From Tardiphaga robiniae (GTDB lineage: Bacteria > Pseudomonadota > Alphaproteobacteria > Rhizobiales > Xanthobacteraceae): a stretch of DNA of 64,000 nucleotides. The position numbers and the translations under genes are program-made. Positions 36,619 to 45,682 of this stretch are shown one piece after another. The notes under the pieces are model-generated. The model made no database searches. It saw only the letters and a program-made list of their open reading frames with translations, and was not told the DNA's origin. The DNA lies in the NCBI RefSeq assembly GCF_013359755.1, contig NZ_JABMCJ010000074.1:84934-148933 (forward strand), read 5' to 3'. Position 1 is the first letter of the stretch; every line of letters begins with the position of its first letter.

Positions 36619-37915
36619 CGCGCTGCCGATCACGCTGCGCGTCTATCGCAGATTGTCGGCGGCGCTGACGCCGCTTGCGCCGGTCCTGATCAGGCAACGG
36701 TTGAAGAACAACAAGGAAGATCCCGCGCGCCTCGACGAGCGCCGTGGCATCTCGCAGATCGAGCGCCCCGCCGGGCCGCTGGTCTGGATTCACGGCGCCA
36801 GCGTCGGCGAAGTGCTGGCGGCGGCAGCGCTGATCGAGCGGCTGCGCGCGCTGGGCATGCGCATCCTGCTGACGTCGGGCACGGTCACCTCGGCCGAAAT
36901 CATCGCCAAGCGATTCCCGACCGATATCATCCATCAATACATCCCCTATGATTCACCGCGCTTCGTGGCGCGCTTCCTCGATCACTGGAAGCCGAGTCTG
37001 GCACTGTTTATCGAGAGCGATCTCTGGCCGAACCTGATCATCTCCGCCGCCAAACGCCGTCTGCCGATGGTGCTGATCAATGCACGCATGTCGCAGCGCT
37101 CGTTTCCACGCTGGCAGAAATTTTCGGCGACCATCGGCGCCTTGCTCGGCCGTTTCGAGATCTGCCTGGCGCAGTCCGAAACTGACGCCGAGCGCTTCAG
37201 CGCATTGGGGTCGCGCAGCGTCGTCGTGACGGGCAATCTGAAGCTCGACGTGCAGGCGCCGCCCGGTGACGCCGTGAAGCTGGACAAGCTCATGGCGGTG
37301 ACGCGCGGTCGCCCCATCATCGTCGCATCCTCGACGCATCCCGGTGAAGAGGAGATCATCCTCGAGACCCACAAGACGCTGACCAGCTTCTTCCCGAAAT
37401 TGCTGACGGTCATCGTGCCGCGCCACGCCCATCGCGGGGCGGATATCGCGCAGATGATCACGGTGGCAGGTGCGCAGGTTGCCTTGCGCTCGCGCGAGGA
37501 GTTGCCGCATGCAGGCACTGATATCTATGTCGCCGACACCATGGGCGAGCTCGGCCTGTTCTATCGTCTGTCACCGGTAGTGTTCATCGGCGGCTCGCTG
37601 GTGCCGCATGGTGGGCAGAATCCGATTGAAGCCGTGAAGCTCGGTGCGTCCGTGGTGCATGGTCCGCACGTCTTCAATTTCACCGACGTCTATGAGGCGC
37701 TGGATGGCGCCGGCGGTGCAAAGCTTGCCGACTCCTCCGAGCAATTGGTGAAACAGCTCGGCCAGATGCTCGGCAACGAGGCAGCGCGCGATGCTGCGAT
37801 CGAGTCTGGGCGTCGCGTGGTTGAACGGCTTGGCGGTGCGCTCGATCGCACCCTGCATGCGCTGGAGCCTTATCTGATGCAGCTCCGGCTCGAAGCGGGA
37901 GCGCAGGATGCGTGA
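36611..37915 (+). CDS. waaA: 3-deoxy-D-manno-octulosonic acid transferase WaaA (KdtA)
   Basis: The 434-residue GT30 glycosyltransferase has WIHGASVGEVLAAAALIERL near residue 58 with the conserved Glu, then IESDLWPNLI near 136. The C-terminal donor-site segment FIGGSLVPHGGQNPIEAVKLG lies near 325. It adds Kdo to the lipid A precursor on the cytoplasmic side of the inner membrane. GTG 36611 overlaps the DUF374 gene by 8 bases, and its end overlaps the lpxK start by 8 bases. Confidence 0.96.
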   Translation: MPNALPITLRVYRRLSAALTPLAPVLIRQRLKNNKEDPARLDERRGISQIERPAGPLVWIHGASVGEVLAAAALIERLRALGMRILLTSGTVTSAEIIAKRFPTDIIHQYIPYDSPRFVARFLDHWKPSLALFIESDLWPNLIISAAKRRLPMVLINARMSQRSFPRWQKFSATIGALLGRFEICLAQSETDAERFSALGSRSVVVTGNLKLDVQAPPGDAVKLDKLMAVTRGRPIIVASSTHPGEEEIILETHKTLTSFFPKLLTVIVPRHAHRGADIAQMITVAGAQVALRSREELPHAGTDIYVADTMGELGLFYRLSPVVFIGGSLVPHGGQNPIEAVKLGASVVHGPHVFNFTDVYEALDGAGGAKLADSSEQLVKQLGQMLGNEAARDAAIESGRRVVERLGGALDRTLHALEPYLMQLRLEAGAQDA

Positions 37916-38918
37916 GCCGGCGTTCTGGCGGCCGCCATCGACATGGTTGTCGCGTCTGCTGATGCCGCTTGGCGCCATCTATGGCGAAGTCGCAGGTAGC
38001 CGCATGGCGCGCAAGGGTGTTGACGTCGGCATTCCCGTTCTCTGCGTCGGCAATTATCACGTCGGCGGTGCCGGCAAGACACCGACGACCTTGGCGCTGG
38101 TGCAGGTGCTGCGCGATCTCGGCGAGACGCCGGTGGTGCTCAGCCGCGGCTATGGCGGCAGACTGCGCGGCCCGGTGAAAGTCGATCCGTCGAGGCATGT
38201 GGCGGCAGATGTCGGCGACGAACCGTTGATGATGGCACGACAGGTACCGGTGGTGATCTCAGGGGATCGCGTCGCAGGCGCCGCGCTGGCGCGCTCGACC
38301 GGCGCCAGCGTGATCGTGATGGATGACGGCTTCCAGAATCCGGCCATCGCGAAGGATGCGTCGTTCATTGTGATCGACAGCAATCGCGGTCTCGGCAACG
38401 GCCGTGTGCTGCCCGCGGGACCTTTGCGCGCGCCGCTCGATCTGCAGATCGCACGCACGGATGCGCTCGTCGTGATTGGCGACGGTGTTGCAGCGACGGG
38501 CGTGGCGGCGCTGGTCGCGGGCCGGGGCGGTCCGGTGTTGACGGCGCGCGTTGTGCCGGATGAGGCGTCAGTGGCAGCCTTGCGCGGCAAGCGCGTGCTG
38601 GCCTTTGCGGGAATCGGCGATCCTCAACGCTTCTTCCGGACGTTGCGTCATGCAGGTGTGGACGTGGCTGTGGAGAAGGCCTTCGCCGATCACCACCCGT
38701 ATGCGCCCGCTGAGATCGACGCGCTGACTCTGCAAGCGAAGCGTGATGGGCTAGTGCTGGTGACGACAGAGAAGGACATCGTCAAGCTCAGCAGCATGCC
38801 GGCCGCGGCGGAGATCGTACCATTTGCCGTCACGCTGGCCTTCGAGGATAAGGCGGCGCTGCAGGCTTTCGTGATCGAGAAGCTCAATCAGGCAAGAGTG
38901 AAGACGCTCAGAACGTAA
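37908..38918 (+). CDS. lpxK: Tetraacyldisaccharide 4'-kinase LpxK
   Basis: The 336-residue P-loop kinase carries CVGNYHVGGAGKTPTTLALV (Walker A GGAGKTPT at residues 53-60), the VLSRGYGGRLRGP loop, VGDEPLMMA and MDDGFQNP. It phosphorylates the 4' position of the lipid A disaccharide. ATG 37908 overlaps waaA by 8 bases. A partial palindrome of the short intergenic type follows the stop. Confidence 0.96.
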   Translation: MREPAFWRPPSTWLSRLLMPLGAIYGEVAGSRMARKGVDVGIPVLCVGNYHVGGAGKTPTTLALVQVLRDLGETPVVLSRGYGGRLRGPVKVDPSRHVAADVGDEPLMMARQVPVVISGDRVAGAALARSTGASVIVMDDGFQNPAIAKDASFIVIDSNRGLGNGRVLPAGPLRAPLDLQIARTDALVVIGDGVAATGVAALVAGRGGPVLTARVVPDEASVAALRGKRVLAFAGIGDPQRFFRTLRHAGVDVAVEKAFADHHPYAPAEIDALTLQAKRDGLVLVTTEKDIVKLSSMPAAAEIVPFAVTLAFEDKAALQAFVIEKLNQARVKTLRT

Positions 38919-38949
38919 GGTGGGCAAAGCGAAGCGTACTCACCCTACG
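38914..38949. repeat. Short imperfect palindrome after lpxK
   Basis: CGTAAGGTG (38914-38922) pairs with CACCCTACG (38941-38949) with one mismatch, enclosing GGCAAAGCGAAGCGTACT. It may work as an mRNA 3'-end stem and resembles a short repeat common in Bradyrhizobium-type genomes. Confidence 0.6.
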
Positions 38950-38967
38950 GAATGACTGATACGAGCT

Positions 38968-39195
38968 TTACTTCTGACCCTTCACAGCGTCCGGATAATG
39001 CCGCGCCAGCACGGCATTCGGTACGGCATAGGCTTCCTGCCGATCGACGCTCCAGTATTTTAACTCGTCCAGCGGAATGCGCTCGCCTGTGATGGCGCAA
39101 GTCACATAGGTGCCGGGCGACACCACGCGGAAATCGCCGTCGAGATATTGCAACTGGGCTTCGCCGTGGCCCGAGGGGCCAAATTTGTTCAGCAC
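38968..39195 (-). CDS. DUF2093 domain protein
   Basis: The 75-residue protein shows the DUF2093 pattern: GEAQLQYLDGDFRVVSPGTYVTCAITGERIPLDELKYWSVDRQEAYAVPNAVLARH. The C-x-I-T-G-x-x-I-P-L-D-E segment resembles half a small zinc ribbon with only one Cys. The function is unknown. It lies downstream of xseA on the same strand with ~120 bases between them. Confidence 0.9.
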   Translation of the reverse strand: MLNKFGPSGHGEAQLQYLDGDFRVVSPGTYVTCAITGERIPLDELKYWSVDRQEAYAVPNAVLARHYPDAVKGQK

Positions 39196-39316
39196 GGCTG
39201 GTCTCCTGGATCGTCACTAAGTCGTCTTGCCGGATCGGTCACCGGCCCTGAATGTCGTCATCTCGTAGCATAAATAGGGCCGCGGCGTCGCCCAATAAAG
39301 GCGGCCCGCGCAACCT

Positions 39317-40915
39317 CTAGAACAGGCTGCCCTGATCGATTTTCGTCGCCTTTTTCGGCGCGGCCGGCGACGCAGGCTTTGCTTCACGCGCAGGTGCCGT
39401 GCGGTCGCCATCGGCGGTCACATCCACACGGCCATCGGCGAATTCGATGCTCAGGCGCGCGCCCGCTCCGACATTGGCGGCGGCATGCAGTGCCGCGCCT
39501 TGCTCGTCGCGCACCAGCGCAAAGCCGCGGGCCAGCACGCTGCGATAGGAGAGGGCACCGAGCAACTGGCTCGACGCCTGTACGCGCGCCTGCTGGCGCT
39601 GCACCAGTGTCGTCAATGCACGACGCGCGCGCTCAGTGAGGCGCAGAGCGCGCTCCCGATCGCGGGTGATGGCATTGCGCTGCGCCTGCGCATTGGCGAG
39701 CTTGGAGGCCTTCAATCGTGCTTCAAGGCCAGTGAAGCGATCGCGGCGCTGCCGAAGCAGGGCACGCGCGGAGAGGCTCAAGCGTTCACCCGATACCGTC
39801 AGTCGCTGCGTGGCGTGGGCGATCTGTGCGCGCAGCACGCGCAGCGTCAGCCCGGCGCTGGCCTGCGCGAAGCGGCGATGATGCGCGTGTGTATTTGCTT
39901 TCAGAGCGCGCGGCAGCGATGCGGTTGCGCCATCGAGACGCTGGCGCGGAATCGCGAGCAATTCGCTGAGATCCGGCAGGGCACGCGCCGCGGCGCGTAG
40001 TTCGTTGCGGCGGGATTCCTGCCCGCGCTGCCAGCACAGCATCATGCGGCGCTCGAAGCCGGATATCTCCACCATCAGTTCGGCGCGCACGGGCACAGCC
40101 ATTTCGGCAGCGGCTGTCGGCGTCGGCGCGCGCTTGTCGGCGGCGAAATCGATCAGCGTGATATCGGTCTCGTGGCCCACGGCAGAGATCAGCGGGATCA
40201 TGCTCTCGGCGGCGGCACGCACCACGATTTCTTCGTTGAACGACCACAGGTCTTCCAGCGAGCCGCCGCCGCGCGCGACGATCAACAGATCCGGCCGTGG
40301 AATGGCGCCGCCTTCGGGCAGCGCATTGAAGCCATGGATCGCGGCCGCGACCTGCTCGGCCGAACCTTCGCCCTGAACCTTGACGGGCCAGACCAGCACG
40401 CGGCGCGGGAAGCGGTCTTCCAGCCGGTGCAGGATGTCGCGGATGACAGCGCCGGTCGGCGACGTCACCACGCCGATCACCTCCGGCAGCCATGGCAGCA
40501 GCTGCTTGCGCGCTTCGTCGAACAGGCCCTCGGCGCCAAGCTTGCGCTTGCGTTCTTCCATCAGCGCCATCAGCGCGCCGACGCCGGCGGGCTCGATGGC
40601 CTCGATGACGATCTGGTATTTCGACGAGCCTGGATAGGTGGTCAGCTTGCCGGTGGCGATGACCTCAAGGCCTTCCTGCGGCTTGAACCGCATCCGGCCA
40701 TGGACGCCCTTCCAGATCACCGCCTCGATCTTGGCGCTCTCGTCCTTGAGCGAGAAATAGCAGTGGCCGGAGGAATGCGGCCCGCGAAAGCCTGAGATTT
40801 CGCCGCGCACCCGCACGTTCCCGTAAGTGTCTTCCACCGTCCGTTTCAGGGCTGAGGACAGCTCGGAGACGGTGAATTCGGGGGAATTGGTGAGCGGGGC
40901 GGCGGCTTTGGACAT
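39317..40915 (-). CDS. xseA: Exodeoxyribonuclease VII large subunit XseA
   Basis: This 532-residue nuclease subunit opens with an OB fold ([57 protein letters not shown]). The catalytic core follows ([23 protein letters not shown], near residue 140; [44 protein letters not shown] near residue 240), then a long Arg/Ala-rich coiled-coil region. With XseB it degrades single-stranded DNA. ATG 40915 is used; the frame is open to 40963 but the extra residues look like leader. Confidence 0.95.
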   Translation of the reverse strand: MSKAAAPLTNSPEFTVSELSSALKRTVEDTYGNVRVRGEISGFRGPHSSGHCYFSLKDESAKIEAVIWKGVHGRMRFKPQEGLEVIATGKLTTYPGSSKYQIVIEAIEPAGVGALMALMEERKRKLGAEGLFDEARKQLLPWLPEVIGVVTSPTGAVIRDILHRLEDRFPRRVLVWPVKVQGEGSAEQVAAAIHGFNALPEGGAIPRPDLLIVARGGGSLEDLWSFNEEIVVRAAAESMIPLISAVGHETDITLIDFAADKRAPTPTAAAEMAVPVRAELMVEISGFERRMMLCWQRGQESRRNELRAAARALPDLSELLAIPRQRLDGATASLPRALKANTHAHHRRFAQASAGLTLRVLRAQIAHATQRLTVSGERLSLSARALLRQRRDRFTGLEARLKASKLANAQAQRNAITRDRERALRLTERARRALTTLVQRQQARVQASSQLLGALSYRSVLARGFALVRDEQGAALHAAANVGAGARLSIEFADGRVDVTADGDRTAPAREAKPASPAAPKKATKIDQGSLF

Positions 40916-40984
40916 CGAATCTCGGCTTTCAGGATCGTCGCAAAGTAGGGATGTCGGTTGCAAAACGCCAATCAGATATTGATT

Positions 40985-41017
40985 TACAGATAACTCTGTT
41001 ATACAGAGTTATCTGTA
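40985..41017. promoter_or_regulatory. Perfect 15-bp-arm palindrome, probable repressor operator
   Basis: Left arm TACAGATAACTCTGT (40985-40999) and right arm ACAGAGTTATCTGTA (41003-41017) are exact reverse complements around the 3-base centre TAT. The site is A+T-rich in a GC-rich region. It covers a possible -10 box (TATACA, 41000-41005) with TTGATT 15 bases upstream, and ends 8 bases before the first candidate ATG of the hydrolase gene. Such a site is typical of a dimeric TetR/MarR-type repressor that blocks the promoter. Confidence 0.8.
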
Positions 41018-41025
41018 TTCAGAGA

Positions 41026-42024
41026 ATGGCGGGTATTATGGCGTCGATATTGATCTTCGCGGTTCGTGGCATCATTTGGCTCCTTGCTGCAGCGGGCCTG
41101 GTCGCCCTGGTGCTGGCCGGCATGATTGCGGTGCCGGTCTCCAGGCCCAAGGCACTGGCCTCCATTGCGGACACGGCGCGCAGTGCGTATCGCGGGGACG
41201 TGCCGCCACTGCAGTATTTCCAGGCGAGAGACGGCTCGAATCTGGCCTACCGGCGCTACACGCCATCCGGACCGTCCGTGAACCGTGCCGCACTCCTCAT
41301 TCATGGCTCGTCGGGATCCAGCATAGCGGTGCACGCCCTAGCGAAAGCGCTTGCCGCGCGGGGCGTCGAAAGCATCGCTCCCGACATGCGCGGCCATGGC
41401 GCGTCGGGGACCCGCGGCGATATCGCTTATCTCGGGCAGCTCGACGATGATCTCGCAGATCTCGTCGGCCACTTGCGCGGGCAGGGGCTGGCGTCGCCAC
41501 TGACGCTCGCAGGGCATTCGTCGGGCGGCGGGTTTGCGCTGCGCGTGGCGGGGTCCGTCAATCAGGGGCTTTTCGCACGCACCGTTCTGCTGTCACCCTA
41601 TCTCGGCCTGAAGTCGCCATCCACACGCGAGAACGCAGGTGGATGGGCCAGTCCGAATGTGCCGCGCATCATCGCGCTCAGCCTACTGCAATCGTTCGGC
41701 GTGACATGCTGTTCGCAGCTCCCGGTGGTTGCCTTTGCCGTGCAACCAGGGTCGACACGCATTCTGACGTCCGAATATTCATTTCGGCTGCTGCAGAATT
41801 TCGGCACGCATCGCGACTACCGCCTGGATCTCGATCCGGCGAATGGGCCCATATCGGTCATCGCCGGGCGCAATGACGAGCTGATGTTCGCCGACAAATA
41901 TCGCGAGGCGATGCAGTCGAAAGCCAATATCGACGTGCGCGTCCTCGACGACGTAAATCACATGGACGTCGTCAGCACGGCAAGTTTCGTCGCCGTCGTT
42001 GCCGACGATCTCGCAACGAGGTGA
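41026..42024 (+). CDS. Membrane-anchored alpha/beta hydrolase
   Basis: The 332-residue protein starts with a hydrophobic helix (residues ~8-37, uncleaved anchor or signal). An alpha/beta hydrolase fold follows: oxyanion region LLIHGSSGSS, nucleophile elbow GHSSG with Ser165, an acid in VIAGRNDE and a His in VLDDVNHMD. The lysophospholipase/esterase class is likely; the substrate is unknown. Starts at 41026 and 41038 both fit; a longer frame to 40951 would run through the palindromic operator. It is followed after 4 bases by a membrane protein gene and then a winged-helix regulator. Confidence 0.8.
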   Translation: MAGIMASILIFAVRGIIWLLAAAGLVALVLAGMIAVPVSRPKALASIADTARSAYRGDVPPLQYFQARDGSNLAYRRYTPSGPSVNRAALLIHGSSGSSIAVHALAKALAARGVESIAPDMRGHGASGTRGDIAYLGQLDDDLADLVGHLRGQGLASPLTLAGHSSGGGFALRVAGSVNQGLFARTVLLSPYLGLKSPSTRENAGGWASPNVPRIIALSLLQSFGVTCCSQLPVVAFAVQPGSTRILTSEYSFRLLQNFGTHRDYRLDLDPANGPISVIAGRNDELMFADKYREAMQSKANIDVRVLDDVNHMDVVSTASFVAVVADDLATR

Positions 42025-42028
42025 CACC

Positions 42029-42580
42029 GTGATCAACAGCCAGGAAGCCAGTGCTGTGTTGATGGAGATCGAGAGCCTCAGTCGGCTGGTCCGGCAGTCG
42101 GTGTTCTATCGGCACGCCAGCACGATGCTCATTCTATGGGGCGTTGCGACTTTTATCGGTTATCTGCTCTCGTTCTTCGCGCCTGCTGCGGCCCCCGTCA
42201 TCTGGGCGGTCGTCATTGTCGCGGGTGTCATCTGCGCGATCATCATCGGGGCCCTCAACAAGAAGCGCGAAGGCGTCAGCACCTTCGATGCCCGCGCAAC
42301 GGCAGCGTTTATCGCGTTCGTGGCTTTTGGCTGTCTGTGGAGCATCGTTTTCGGGAACATGGCGCCGCGGCAGATAGGCGCGTTCTGGACGACTTACTTC
42401 ATGTTGCCTTACGTGATGACAGGGTTCTGGTTCGGCCGCGTCTTTGTCGTGATCGGCATGAGCGTGATCGCGCTGACGCTGCTCGGTTACTTCCTGGCCG
42501 GACCGTGGTTCACGCTCTGGATGGCTGTCGTCAATGGCGGCGGCCTGTTGCTCGGTGGCCTCTGGATGCGGCGCAGCTGA
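42029..42580 (+). CDS. Integral membrane protein of unknown function
   Basis: The 183-residue protein has a short soluble N-terminus (INSQEASAVLMEIESLSRLVRQSVFYRHAS) and then five hydrophobic helices, ending GGLLLGGLWMRRS. I know no domain for it. GTG 42029 has GAGGTGA (the end of the hydrolase gene) at the right distance, and the start lies 4 bases after that stop. It precedes the winged-helix regulator by one base, so the three genes form one unit. Confidence 0.75.
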   Translation: MINSQEASAVLMEIESLSRLVRQSVFYRHASTMLILWGVATFIGYLLSFFAPAAAPVIWAVVIVAGVICAIIIGALNKKREGVSTFDARATAAFIAFVAFGCLWSIVFGNMAPRQIGAFWTTYFMLPYVMTGFWFGRVFVVIGMSVIALTLLGYFLAGPWFTLWMAVVNGGGLLLGGLWMRRS

Positions 42581-42581
42581 C

Positions 42582-42884
42582 ATGGCCGAACTCGACGACA
42601 TCATCCATCAGCCTCTGCGGCTCAAGATCATGGCAGCGCTGAACGCTCTGCATCCGGCACAGGGGCTGGATTTCCCGCGATTGAAGAAACTGACCGGCGC
42701 CACCGATGGCAATCTCGGCGCTCATATCGAGACACTGGCGAAAGCCGGTTATGTCAGCGTCGAAAAGGCCTTTGTCGGCAAGAAGCCGCAGACGACGGTG
42801 ACGGCCACCGCGACCGGGCGTGGCGCCTTCGCGCGGCACGTCGCCACCTTGCGTGAGATCATCGCAACTGCGGAAGGCAAGTAG
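42582..42884 (+). CDS. Small winged-helix transcriptional regulator (HTH_34/PF13601-like)
   Basis: The 100-residue protein is a single winged helix with the family pattern LDDIIHQPLRLKIMAALNAL…LDFPRLKKLTGATDGNLGAHIETLAKAGYVSVEKAFVGKKPQTTVTATATGRGAFARHVATL. Such proteins act as small MarR/ArsR-like regulators without a ligand domain. ATG 42582 comes one base after the preceding stop. It is the best local candidate to act on the palindrome at the head of this unit, but the tie is only positional. Confidence 0.85.
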   Translation: MAELDDIIHQPLRLKIMAALNALHPAQGLDFPRLKKLTGATDGNLGAHIETLAKAGYVSVEKAFVGKKPQTTVTATATGRGAFARHVATLREIIATAEGK

Positions 42885-42905
42885 AGCAAAGCCTGGGAGA
42901 TTGTC

Positions 42906-43395
42906 ATGGACATCGCGTGGCGCATTCTGACCAACACGCCGATCTGGGTGTTCGCGTTGCTCGCACTGCTGATCTGGCTCGGAAGCCTGTCGCTCGGGGC
43001 GCGAAAGACGCCGCTGCGCCGTTTGCTGATCGTTCCTGATGGGGTTGTCGCGGCTGATCTTTGCCGGCGGCCAATTGCATCTGATCGGGGCATGGCTGGC
43101 AGCGGCAATCGTGATGGCGGCCGTCGCTCTGTGGATCGGTCCCGGCGAGACGACGGTCGATCGGCAGGACGGCACCATTCTGCGCCCCGGGAGTTGGCTG
43201 CCCCTGATCCGCAACCTGTCGGTCTTCCTCCTGCAATATGCCGTGGCGGTCGCAACCGCGATGAAGCTGGGTTCGGGTGCTGCCGTCCCGCTGATCGGCC
43301 AATTGGTGTCCGGGGCGTGCGCCGGCTATTTCCTTGGCTGGACGGTGGGCTTGATCCGCCGCTATCGCGCGGAAACACATGTCGCCGTCGCTTGA
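42906..43395 (+). pseudogene. Frameshifted small membrane protein gene (DUF6622-like)
   Basis: Two consecutive frames together make one ~162-residue, four-to-five-helix protein. The first (from ATG 42906) reads MDIAWRILTNTPIWVFALLALLIWLGSLSLGARKTPLRRLLIVP and then turns into non-coding-like text. The second, in the +1 frame from ~43039, continues MGLSRLIFAGGQLHLIGAWLAAAIVMAAVALWIG and runs to the stop at 43393-43395. The join near 43038 needs one base removed or two added. Either the gene is broken or the sequence has an error. Relatives (DUF6622) are intact proteins of ~160 residues, as I recall. Confidence 0.65.
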
Positions 43396-43498
43396 CGGGT
43401 TGGCCGCCTGGCCGGTTGATTACTCAGACCACTGATTGCTGTGCCGACGCGCCGTGCTAAACGATGGGCGTGTTTGATTGCAATTGGTCTGGCTGGTT

Positions 43499-44782
43499 AT
43501 GAACATTCTCCTCATCGGTTCCGGTGGTCGCGAACACGCGCTGGCGTGGAAACTCGCCGCGTCGCCGCTGCTGACCAAGCTCTGGTGCGCGCCAGGTAAT
43601 GCCGGCATCGCCAAAGAGGCGGAATGTATCGCGCTGGATGTCGCCGACCATGCCGCCGTGATTGCGTTCTGCCGGACCAACAAGGTCGATTTCGTTGTGG
43701 TTGGCCCCGAAGCGCCGCTGGCAGCGGGGATCGTCGACGATCTGGCTGCTGCCGGTATCAAGTCGTTCGGGCCGAGCAAGGCCGCCGCCCGGCTCGAAGG
43801 CTCCAAGGGCTTCACCAAGGATCTCTGCAAGGCCAACAACATTCCGACCGCGGCCTATGAGCGCTTCAGCGATGCGGACGCCGCCAAGGCCTATATCCGC
43901 GCGCAGGGTGCGCCGATCGTGATCAAGGCCGATGGTCTTGCCGCCGGCAAGGGCGTGGTCGTTGCGATGACGCTGAAGGAAGCGGAAGACGCTATCGACA
44001 TGATGCTGGGCGGCGGCTTCGGCGCAGCCGGTGCGGAAGCCGTGGTCGAGGAATTCATGACCGGCGAGGAAGCCTCGTTCTTCGTGCTGTGCGACGGCGA
44101 GCATGCACTGCCGCTGGTCGCCGCGCAGGATCACAAGCGCGCCTTCGACGGCGACAAGGGGCCGAACACCGGCGGTATGGGCGCCTATTCGCCGGCACCG
44201 GTGTTCACCGATGCGATCCGCGATCGCACGATGAACGAGATCATTTATCCAACGCTGCGCGCCATGAAGGCGATGGGCAATCCCTACAAGGGCGTGTTGT
44301 TCGCCGGCCTGATGATCACGGACGAAGGCCCGAAGCTGATCGAATACAATGCGCGCTTCGGCGATCCCGAGACTCAGGTGCTGATGGTTCGGCTGATGTC
44401 GGATCTGCTGCCGGCCCTGATCGCCTCCTGCGACGGGCAACTCAAGAATTTCGACCTGCGCTGGTTTCCCGATCCCGCGCTCACCGTGGTGATGGCCGCG
44501 AAGGGGTATCCCGGCGACTACGAGAAGGGCACCCGGATTGCCGGGCTCGACCGCGCCGAGAAGATCGACGGCGTCGAGGTGTTTCACGCTGGCACCAAGG
44601 CGTCCGGCGACTGGATTCTCGCCAATGGTGGCCGCGTCCTCAACGTGACGGCATCCGCCAAGACCGTTGCTGAGGCCCAGCGCCGTGCCTATGAAGCCAT
44701 CGGCCTGATCAACTGGCCCGAAGGTTTCTGCCGCCGCGATATCGGCTGGCAGGCGGTGGCGCGGGAGCGCAAGGGCAAATAA
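43499..44782 (+). CDS. purD: Phosphoribosylamine-glycine ligase PurD
   Basis: The 427-residue ATP-grasp enzyme makes glycinamide ribonucleotide in purine synthesis. Visible features are the start [41 protein letters not shown], the ATP-grasp loop [14 protein letters not shown], and [24 protein letters not shown] near residue 215. Also visible is [15 protein letters not shown] near residue 290. ATG 43499 marks the conserved N-terminus (a longer start at 43478 is not needed). Confidence 0.97.
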   Translation: MNILLIGSGGREHALAWKLAASPLLTKLWCAPGNAGIAKEAECIALDVADHAAVIAFCRTNKVDFVVVGPEAPLAAGIVDDLAAAGIKSFGPSKAAARLEGSKGFTKDLCKANNIPTAAYERFSDADAAKAYIRAQGAPIVIKADGLAAGKGVVVAMTLKEAEDAIDMMLGGGFGAAGAEAVVEEFMTGEEASFFVLCDGEHALPLVAAQDHKRAFDGDKGPNTGGMGAYSPAPVFTDAIRDRTMNEIIYPTLRAMKAMGNPYKGVLFAGLMITDEGPKLIEYNARFGDPETQVLMVRLMSDLLPALIASCDGQLKNFDLRWFPDPALTVVMAAKGYPGDYEKGTRIAGLDRAEKIDGVEVFHAGTKASGDWILANGGRVLNVTASAKTVAEAQRRAYEAIGLINWPEGFCRRDIGWQAVARERKGK

Positions 44783-44850
44783 CGGTATTCAGGGGTTCCT
44801 CTTGGGGAACCGAAGGTTGTATGGCGCGTTGATGGGGCTGTGAGGTACCC

Positions 44851-45105
44851 ATGGCGCACTATTATTTCGACCTCAAGAACGGCACGACACAGCGCGACCA
44901 CGCTGGTCGGGAGCTGCGCAGCGACGCCGAAGCGATTGCACAGGCTTATGTGATCGCCGACGAAGTTAGCACGCGATTGGCGACGCATGAGGACCATGAG
45001 CGCCATATTTGCGTCATTCACGAAGACGGGCACGAAGTAACCCGTATTCCCGTCGATATAGCCGCCAGCAAAGCCTCAGCGCCGCGCTTTAAAAAACTCT
45101 CGTAA
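44851..45105 (+). CDS. DUF6894-like small protein
   Basis: The 84-residue protein begins MAHYYFDLKNGTTQRDHAGRELRSDAEAIAQAYVIADEV, the pattern of the DUF6894 group (YYFDL…D..G.EL..…A…A). The group is abundant in rhizobia, often as several paralogues, and its function is unknown. Its last 30 bases overlap the end of the convergent tadA gene. Confidence 0.82.
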   Translation: MAHYYFDLKNGTTQRDHAGRELRSDAEAIAQAYVIADEVSTRLATHEDHERHICVIHEDGHEVTRIPVDIAASKASAPRFKKLS

Positions 45106-45522
45106 CAGCGTGGCGGACTGGGTTTCGCCCACGGACGGATAGACTTCCGGCGCGTGGTGGCAGGTCGGCGAAGCGAAGAAGCGCACGCCGGAATCGACCC
45201 CGCCGCCCTTGGGATCGGCTGCGCCGTAATACAGCCGCCGGATCCGGGCGAAGGAGATTGCGCCCGCGCACATGGTGCAGGGCTCCAGGGTCACATACAG
45301 GTCGCACTCGACCAGCCGCTCGCTGCCGAGCCTGGCGGCGGCCTCCCGGATCGCCAGGACTTCGGCATGGGCGGTCGGGTCGCGGTCCCGGAGGGTGCGG
45401 TTGCCGGCTGTGGCGATCACCTCGTTATTCCCGACGATGACGCAGCCGATGGGGACTTCACCGGCATTTCCGGCGCTTTCGGCCGCTTTCAGCGCCAGAT
45501 CCATGAAAGAAGGTGCGGTCAA
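45076..45522 (-). CDS. tadA: tRNA-specific adenosine deaminase TadA
   Basis: This 148-residue zinc deaminase has HAEV (His52, Glu54) and PCTMCAG (Cys82, Cys85), the metal and proton-shuttle residues. It converts A34 to inosine in tRNA-Arg(ACG), an essential step for CGN decoding. The TTG at 45522 is chosen because AGGAAA lies upstream and relatives begin MTAPSFMDLALKAA; ATG 45504 is the other choice. The 3' end overlaps the convergent DUF6894-like gene by 30 bases. Guanine deaminase-type relatives are a less likely alternative. Confidence 0.9.
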   Translation of the reverse strand: MTAPSFMDLALKAAESAGNAGEVPIGCVIVGNNEVIATAGNRTLRDRDPTAHAEVLAIREAAARLGSERLVECDLYVTLEPCTMCAGAISFARIRRLYYGAADPKGGGVDSGVRFFASPTCHHAPEVYPSVGETQSATLLREFFKARR

Positions 45523-45682
45523 CGGCTCGTTTCCTGCGCAAAACTCTGCTACGGAGTTGCATTCAGCAAAAGTGGATACTGGTTTTGCGTGAGAATGCGC
45601 CCCAATGAGCGCGCATTTTCGGCCCGCGAACCGTTTCCGCACCGCTCAACCCAATTCAGCTTCCGCTGCAGTGAGACCCTTC

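Noticed and set aside
43039..43395. A separate 118-codon membrane protein gene starting at 43039.
   Set aside because: It lacks a ribosome site and continues the truncated frame from 42906 as one family-length protein, so a frameshift explains it better.
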